Below, one piece after another: positions 59,108 to 64,000 of a stretch of DNA of 64,000 bases (positions within the stretch are counted from its first letter, which is position 1; each line of letters starts with the position of its first letter). The translations under genes were made by a program, and so were the position numbers. The stretch is from contig OW387134.1 of assembly GCA_936440205.1 (NCBI GenBank), forward strand, positions 67,545,427 to 67,609,426, in the 5' to 3' direction. The DNA comes from Lepidonotus clava. Lineage: Eukaryota > Annelida > Polychaeta > Phyllodocida > Polynoidae. The notes under the pieces were generated by a model. The model worked only from the letters and a program-made list of their open reading frames with translations, was not told the origin of the DNA and ran no database searches.

Positions 59108-59820
59108 GTAGCCCAAGTCCTGTAGTGTAATACCACCTTCATACAATATGTGTAACCAGGGCTTCTCCTGCTCCTAGTCACCTGCCTGATCCACCCCCAA
59201 ACACCCCGCCTGCGCCCCCAAAAACCGCCCCAGCCGGCCTGGCGACGCCCCGGCGGAACATCTCTCCTTTTTAGGGCCCTAATTCCAGGCCGTAACGCTT
59301 TGCCGTCCCCCAGCAGTCACCTTCCTGAGTCGGCCTGATCCACCCAGAACTCTCGTTAGTGTCCAGACAGCCCCGATAAGATTTCTAACACTAAATTAAT
59401 ATAATAATTGTAGCCCAAGTCGTGTAGTGTAATATCACCTTTAAAGGGGTATTCCACTACATGGCTGCGATATGATGACGTCGCAAGGAAATTGTGAATA
59501 ATATAGATGAAACTCTGTCTAACATATATACAACAATCATGTTCCAAATTGCCATTTTTTAACCATTACATTACTCTTGTATGCTAATTTTACAGTAATA
59601 TTTTCATATCATGGTGATACAGCAGCCCATGTCGTTTAGTGTAATACCACCTTCATACAATATGTGTAACCGGGGCCTCTCCTGCTCCTAGTCACCTGCC
59701 TGATCCACCCACGAACACCCGGCCTGCACGCCCCCAAAAACCTCCCCAGCCAGCCTGGCGACGCCCCGGCGGAACATCTCTCCTTTTTAGGCCCCTGATT
59801 CCAGGCCGTAATGCTGTTAA
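59108..59820. repeat. Segmental duplication, offset about 514 bp, with a family L element between copies
   Basis: ATACAATATGTGTAACC at 59141 and 59655 begin two copies of a GC-rich segment (CTCCTAGTCACCTGCCTGAT, CTGGCGACGCCCCGGCGGAA, CATCTCTCCTTTTTAGG). The family L MITE at 59441-59653 (GGGGTATTCCACTACATGGC .. GTCGTTTAGTGTAATACC) lies directly before the second copy, and its right-end words also precede the first copy. Confidence 0.7.
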
Positions 59821-59981
59821 CGGCAAACAGTGACAAACCACCTTGGCAGGCGGCGCTGGCAGCCTCTAATTCCGTCGCCGGAGAATTTAACTGGATTCCC
59901 TCAGAGATTTGGGGGGAGGGTGACAGGTAGCTGGCTAAGCCGGCTGGAAAAGTAGAACTAGCAGGCCGCCTAATTAAGGGT

Positions 59982-60199
59982 TGATCCGTGATGTGAGTTT
60001 GGGCCGATTTTGAACCGATTTTGAAAATCGGTTTGTTAAATAATTTAAAATTGATTTAAAATACACTTTTTCAAAGAGCTTAGAGTAAAACATATCACAA
60101 AAATTGTATTTTCATCAGGACAATTAATTCTAAATATGGGGAAAATGCATGAGAAGAAAATCGGTCGGCCCAAAATCGCAACGTGGATCATGGCCTTAA
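59982..60199. mobile_element. Family F MITE, first copy
   Basis: TTAAGGGTTGATCCGTGATG at the left and CAACGTGGATCATGGCCTTAA at the right are inverted; GAAAATCGGTCGGCCCAAAA pairs with TTTGGGCCGATTTTGAACCG. Confidence 0.7.
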
Positions 60200-60205
60200 C
60201 AGGCC

Positions 60206-60398
60206 GCCTTAAGGGTTGATCCATTTTGCGATTTTTGGCCAATTTAAAACGTACAATTTACCAAGTTTGCCAAATTACCGAGTTTTGAATAATCCAGAAA
60301 AATTATATTTTCACATGGAAATATCATTTAAAATATGCGAAAAAATCATGAAAAGAAAATCGGTTGGTGTTCTGTCGCATCGTGGATCATTGCCTTAG
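60206..60398. mobile_element. Family F MITE, second copy
   Basis: CTTAAGGGTTGATCCATTTTG at the left and GTCGCATCGTGGATCATTGCC at the right are inverted. The two copies are adjacent. The right end of a third copy was carried into the 341-bp repeat downstream. Confidence 0.65.
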
Positions 60399-60785
60399 CA
60401 GCCAAGGTGGTGGAGGAGAAGGTGGGGGGGGGGGGGGGGGAGGTGGAATCATATCGCACGACTTTAATATCATGGCAGATTGACATAAATGGGATATCAA
60501 TGTTATCAAAGGGGCCTGTTTCAGTATGGTTGTATCACATCCCACGTCACAGTGGATGTCGTGTAGTGGGATACCCCCTGAGCTGTCTAACGGGGGTATT
60601 CCACGGCATGATATGGGCTTCGATATCATAGACAAATTTGCATGTAAGTGTGATATAATGGTTAACAAATGGAAATTTGGAGCATGTGACATGTGTGTAA
60701 AATAGGATTTTATCTATAATATGTGCAATTTCCTTGCGACATCATCATATCGCAACCCATGTCGTGTAGTGCAATACCCCCTTCA
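60399..60785. mobile_element. Family L MITE copies
   Basis: 60592-60785 runs from AACGGGGGTATTCCACGGCA to CATGTCGTGTAGTGCAATACC. A shorter copy at about 60450-60590 ends GTCGTGTAGTGGGATACCCC. A G-run lies at 60424-60440. Confidence 0.6.
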
Positions 60786-61745
60786 CAGCCAAGGTGGTGG
60801 AGGAGAGAGGGGGTTAGAAAGGAAAAGGGGAAACAAAACCAATAAGAATCGTGGTGCTAAGCGAGATTGCCTACGGTTTATTACGTCCGCGTGCGATTAT
60901 TAGTCGGGCCTAAATAACTGGTGATGAATGGTGCGGGGTGCGCGCAGGTTCCCGATCAGAATTAGGACTGTTTAGATTGTCAATTACTCGCTCCCCCTTC
61001 GTCCTGCTCCAATAGGTAGTTTTATGGCTGGAGAGACTACTGCCTCCGGAAATATCATTTAAAATATGCGAAAAAATCATGAAAAGAAAATCGTTTGGTG
61101 TTTGTCGCATAGTGGATTATGGCCTTTACAGCCAAGGTGGTAGGAGGAGTGGGGGTTAGAAAGGAAAAGGGAAACAAAACCAATAAGAATCGTGGTGCTA
61201 AGCGAGATTGCCTACGGTTTATTACGTCTGCGCGCGATTATTAGTCGGGCCTAAATAACGGGTGATAAATGGAGCGGGGTGCGCGCAGGTTCCCGATCAG
61301 AATTAGGACTGTTTAGATTGTCAATTACTCGCTCCCCCTTCGTCCTGCTCCAATAGGTAGTTTTATGGCTGGAGAGACTACTGCCTCCGGAAATATCATT
61401 TAAAATATGCGAAAAAATCATGAAAAGAAAATCGTTTGGTGTTTGTCGCATAGTGGATTATGGCCTTTACAGCCAAGGTGGTAGGAGGAGTGGGGGTTAG
61501 AAAGGAAAAGGGAAACAAAACCAATAAGAATCGTGGTGCTAAGCGAGATTGCCTACGGTTTATTACGTCCGCGCGCGATTATTAGTCGGGCCTAAATAAC
61601 GGGTGACAAATGGAGCGGGGTGCGCGCAGGTTCCCGATCAGAATTAGGACTGTTTAGATTGTCAATTACTCGTCCCCCCTTCGTCCGGCTCCAATAGGCA
61701 GTTTTATGGCTGGCGGGCGGGTCGGGAGAGACCACTGCCTCGGGC
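60786..61745. repeat. Tandem triplication, unit about 341 bp
   Basis: CAGCCAAGGTGGTNGGAGGAG begins units at about 60786, 61131 and 61471. Each continues through GATTGCCTACGGTTTATTAC, GCGCGCAGGTTCCCGATCAG and GGAAATATCATTTAAAATAT to GTCGCATAGTGGATTATGGC. Units 1 and 2 are nearly identical over hundreds of bases, so the duplication is recent. The two identical minus-strand 66-codon frames are a product of it. Confidence 0.85.
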
Positions 61746-61980
61746 GTGGAGTAATCAGGACGTTGATAGATCTCTGATAATTGCCAAGATGATATCTATT
61801 AGATTGCCATGCTAGCAGCGGCAATTGATGATCTATTAACCCGAATTCTCTATAGGCCTTTGCTCATTTTACGACCAGAAGGAATTAAGTGAATGTACTT
61901 TCTGGGTGTTTTTCTCTAACTCTGAATGAAGGTCGCAATAGAGGCCGTTCAAGGCGCTCTTGACGTCAGAGAACCCGTAA
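61746..61980. other. Intron 6, nothing recognised
   Basis: No feature was seen between the triplication and the satellite. Confidence 0.4.
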
Positions 61981-61984
61981 AAGT

Positions 61985-62665
61985 ACCGCTACTTTATATC
62001 AGATTTGCTATTTCAAGGTGCAACCTTTTATATTTCAAGGACTTTGCCTTTGCGATAAGAGGGTATGTTAATGCAATTAATTCCAAGCAAGGGGTATCAC
62101 AATGTCAGTATTGCAATTTCAAGCTGTAAACTTTTTTTATTTCGAGCACAAGTCTTTGACAATTTATTATGAGAGTGTTACTTTAATGCCATTATTTCCA
62201 AGCAAAGGATATAACAATATCAGTGTTGCAATTTCAAGTTGCAACCTTTTATATTTCAAGGACAAGTCTTCACGATTAGGGCATTGTGTTTATGCCATTA
62301 ATTCCAAGAAAGGGATAGAACAATATCAGTGGTGCATTTTCAAGTCAAGATAACCTTTTATATTTCAAGGACAATTCTTTAACCGCATAGGATAAAAGCA
62401 TCACCTTAACGCCATTAATTCCAAGAAAGGGGTAAAACTATCAGTATTACAATTCCAATTTCCAACTTTTTATATTTCAATAACAAGTGTTTTGTTCATG
62501 CCATTAATTCCAATTTGGAGAAAGGGGTACAACAGTGTCTGAGCATTAGAATTTCAAGTTGTAACCTTTCATATTTTCAAGGACACCTCTTTAACCACTT
62601 ACGATAAAAGCATTACACTAATGCCATTAATTCCAAGCAAGGGGCACTACAATGTATTTGTATTT
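61985..62665. repeat. Satellite-like tandem repeat, unit about 105-115 bp
   Basis: About six units, each with TTTATATTTCAAGGAC, ATGCCATTAATTCCAAG, AAAGGGGTANAACA and CAGTATTGCAATTTCAAG words. Divergence between units is moderate, so the array is older than the 341-bp triplication. Confidence 0.8.
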
Positions 62666-62929
62666 CATGTAAAGCATTACGCAAGTTTCCCCCGACCCTT
62701 CACACAGTGGCCCCTATAGATCCCCTTACCTCCCCCCGACCGTCACCCCAGAGCCTGTCGTCTAGGGAAGGAATTACGCCCGCTTTTCCTAATCTAATCC
62801 CCCTGATCCTGATGTATTTTGGAGCGGGCGCCATGCTAATCTTTATTGCATACGTCATGTAGTGTCGGGCAGGTAGGAATGTGGGCGCCGCTGTCGGACC
62901 GGAGTAGTGCCCGGCGAGGCCTAGTCTGT
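62666..62929. other. Intron 6, nothing recognised
   Basis: The minus-strand frame at 62700-62972 has no domain and overlaps repeat A. Confidence 0.35.
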
Positions 62930-63235
62930 CAAGTTCAGACCCACTGTTTCCCAAAGTGAGTCTGTACATCATCGACCATTTTAGGTGGGAATTCCCACCC
63001 GAATCCCAGCATGCTTTGCAGCCCCTGGTTTATGGCAGGTAGGATCATAAACCAGCCAGCACCCAAACAACCATCAAAGGGGTTCCCCATGCCATTCATA
63101 GAGGGCTAATAAAAGAATTCCTTACAAATTTTAAGTGGCCAATAAAAGTCATGGACTGGTGTAGGTGTACGGGTTGTGGGTGTACAGACCCATTATGTTA
63201 TAGCTAATCTGGGTCAGAACGGACTAGCCGAGGCC
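62930..63235 (+). repeat. Dispersed repeat family A
   Basis: CAGACCCACTGTTTCCCAAAG, CGACCATTTTAGGTGGGAATT, the CATGCTTTGCAGC block, GGGCTAATAAAAGAATTCC and ACAGACCCATTATGTTATAG .. GGTCAGAACGGACTA. It is the same subfamily as 18255-18550. Confidence 0.75.
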
Positions 63236-64000
63236 CTCTGGCCCGAGAGCTACCCAATCTTGGCTGCATACCCCGAGGTCATCGCTGGAATACAGACCTA
63301 AGACGGACGGCCCTACTCAACTTACTGAGATATAACCGCGTGTTTTTCTTTTGTTTGGCACCTCAGTAAAAGCACTCTATGATTTGTGTATAGAGCTTTA
63401 AGAGTATGGCGTTTTATTGGGGGAGTTGTAAACAGGTTACCTCTTAAGCCTACCATAAGGAAGATAAATAATATTAGAGATATTTAACAAAATGTAATAT
63501 TTATTCTAGGAATAAAAGGGATAGGGATAGGGAAAAATGCAAGGTCGGGAAGCTATATGCAACATGTTGGCAAGAGAAATTAAGGGGGATATGTTGACGG
63601 CTTGTAGAACCCATAGAAGTGACGTACATACAGTTTTATGTCCTCAGTAATTCATGATAATCACAAGTTTGTGGTTTTGCTATTACATTTTCTGTATCAA
63701 TTTAAACGTACATTGCTTTCAATGTCACTTCCAATTGGATTGCTGACGACGGCAGAGATTTACCAATCTCAATGCAGGGCGCCTGAATCCGTTCATTACT
63801 GAGGTAAATTGAAGGCGAACAGACTCACATTACAACAGGTGTGATACTGAGTGTATTGTTGAGCCATGGGGACTTTTTAGGCTCCACATACTGCGCAATA
63901 CAACCCAATATCTTTTTTCTTCGCGGCAAGGAAGCCTTTCAGGTGGCATATTTGTTAAATCTGATATGTGTATTTATCTAATAATATTATGAGCGGCATA
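63236..64000. other. Intron 6 or 3' flank, nothing recognised
   Basis: AT-rich. I looked for the final ApeC exon (a WDDE block and a CYY end) and did not find it here or elsewhere after 57091. Confidence 0.4.

Noticed and set aside
60910-61451. Two identical 66-codon minus-strand frames
   Set aside because: They are copies of the same stretch of the 341-bp triplication, including a MITE end; not genes.
1-64000. CRISPR array, bacterial operon or prokaryotic defence system
   Set aside because: No regular direct repeats with unique spacers, no dense gene packing, no ribosome binding sites. The DNA is clearly eukaryotic.
1-64000. tRNA or rRNA genes
   Set aside because: Isolated B-box-like words (46560, 34365) occur inside SINE-like repeats, but no complete cloverleaf was seen.

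Overview
The window is invertebrate nuclear DNA, most probably from a lancelet (Branchiostoma) or a similar non-vertebrate deuterostome. The basis is one host gene of the ApeC (apextrin C-terminal) type with small exons in very long introns, no bacterial-style gene packing, and a dense mixture of short inverted-repeat transposons (MITEs), minisatellites and SINE-like repeats. The species call is an inference.

The main gene runs on the + strand. A TATA box at 14183 and a possible untranslated exon lie upstream. A second leader exon carries the start codon at 15949 and a signal peptide. Five further coding exons follow at 20573-20608, 26853-26942, 29054-29203, 53535-53645 and 56952-57091. Together they give 202 in-frame residues of a small secreted ApeC protein. 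Every intron between coding exons is phase 1, and the last visible donor is phase 0. The final ApeC exon, expected to carry the eighth cysteine, was not found and probably lies beyond 64000.

The most unusual feature of the gene is local copying of exon pieces. The signal-peptide exon end is present three times (about 16001, 16108, 16233). The 5' edge of exon 4 with its acceptor is copied 308 bp upstream. The 3' half of exon 4 with its donor is present five times in a row, each copy free of stops in the coding frame. The last bases of exon 4 plus donor have also become a minisatellite running to about 30.5 kb. None of the extra exon 4 copies has an obvious phase-1 acceptor.

Region by region: 1-435 is a 224-bp tandem duplication. 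921-2320 (- strand) holds two overlapping open frames, one SGNH-hydrolase-like and one with a ComEA-like helix-hairpin-helix and a coiled coil; the origin is unknown. 4680-4892 is a CpG-rich first-exon-like patch with a perfect CTCF-type core. 5085-9175 is a 4.1-kb inverted-repeat element with nested repeats, including a probable solo LTR. 9.2-14.2 kb is mostly unannotated upstream DNA. 14-57 kb is the ApeC gene with transposon-filled introns. 57-64 kb is its last visible intron, with MITEs, a 341-bp triplication and a roughly 110-bp satellite.

Several unrelated-looking MITEs share CAG...CTG ends and exact 6-bp target duplications (GTCAGG, ACACTG, GTTAGA, ATTTCA, TACACA). This is a coherent signature of one transposase group, probably hAT-related. 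I see no tRNA, rRNA, CRISPR array or prokaryotic operon.
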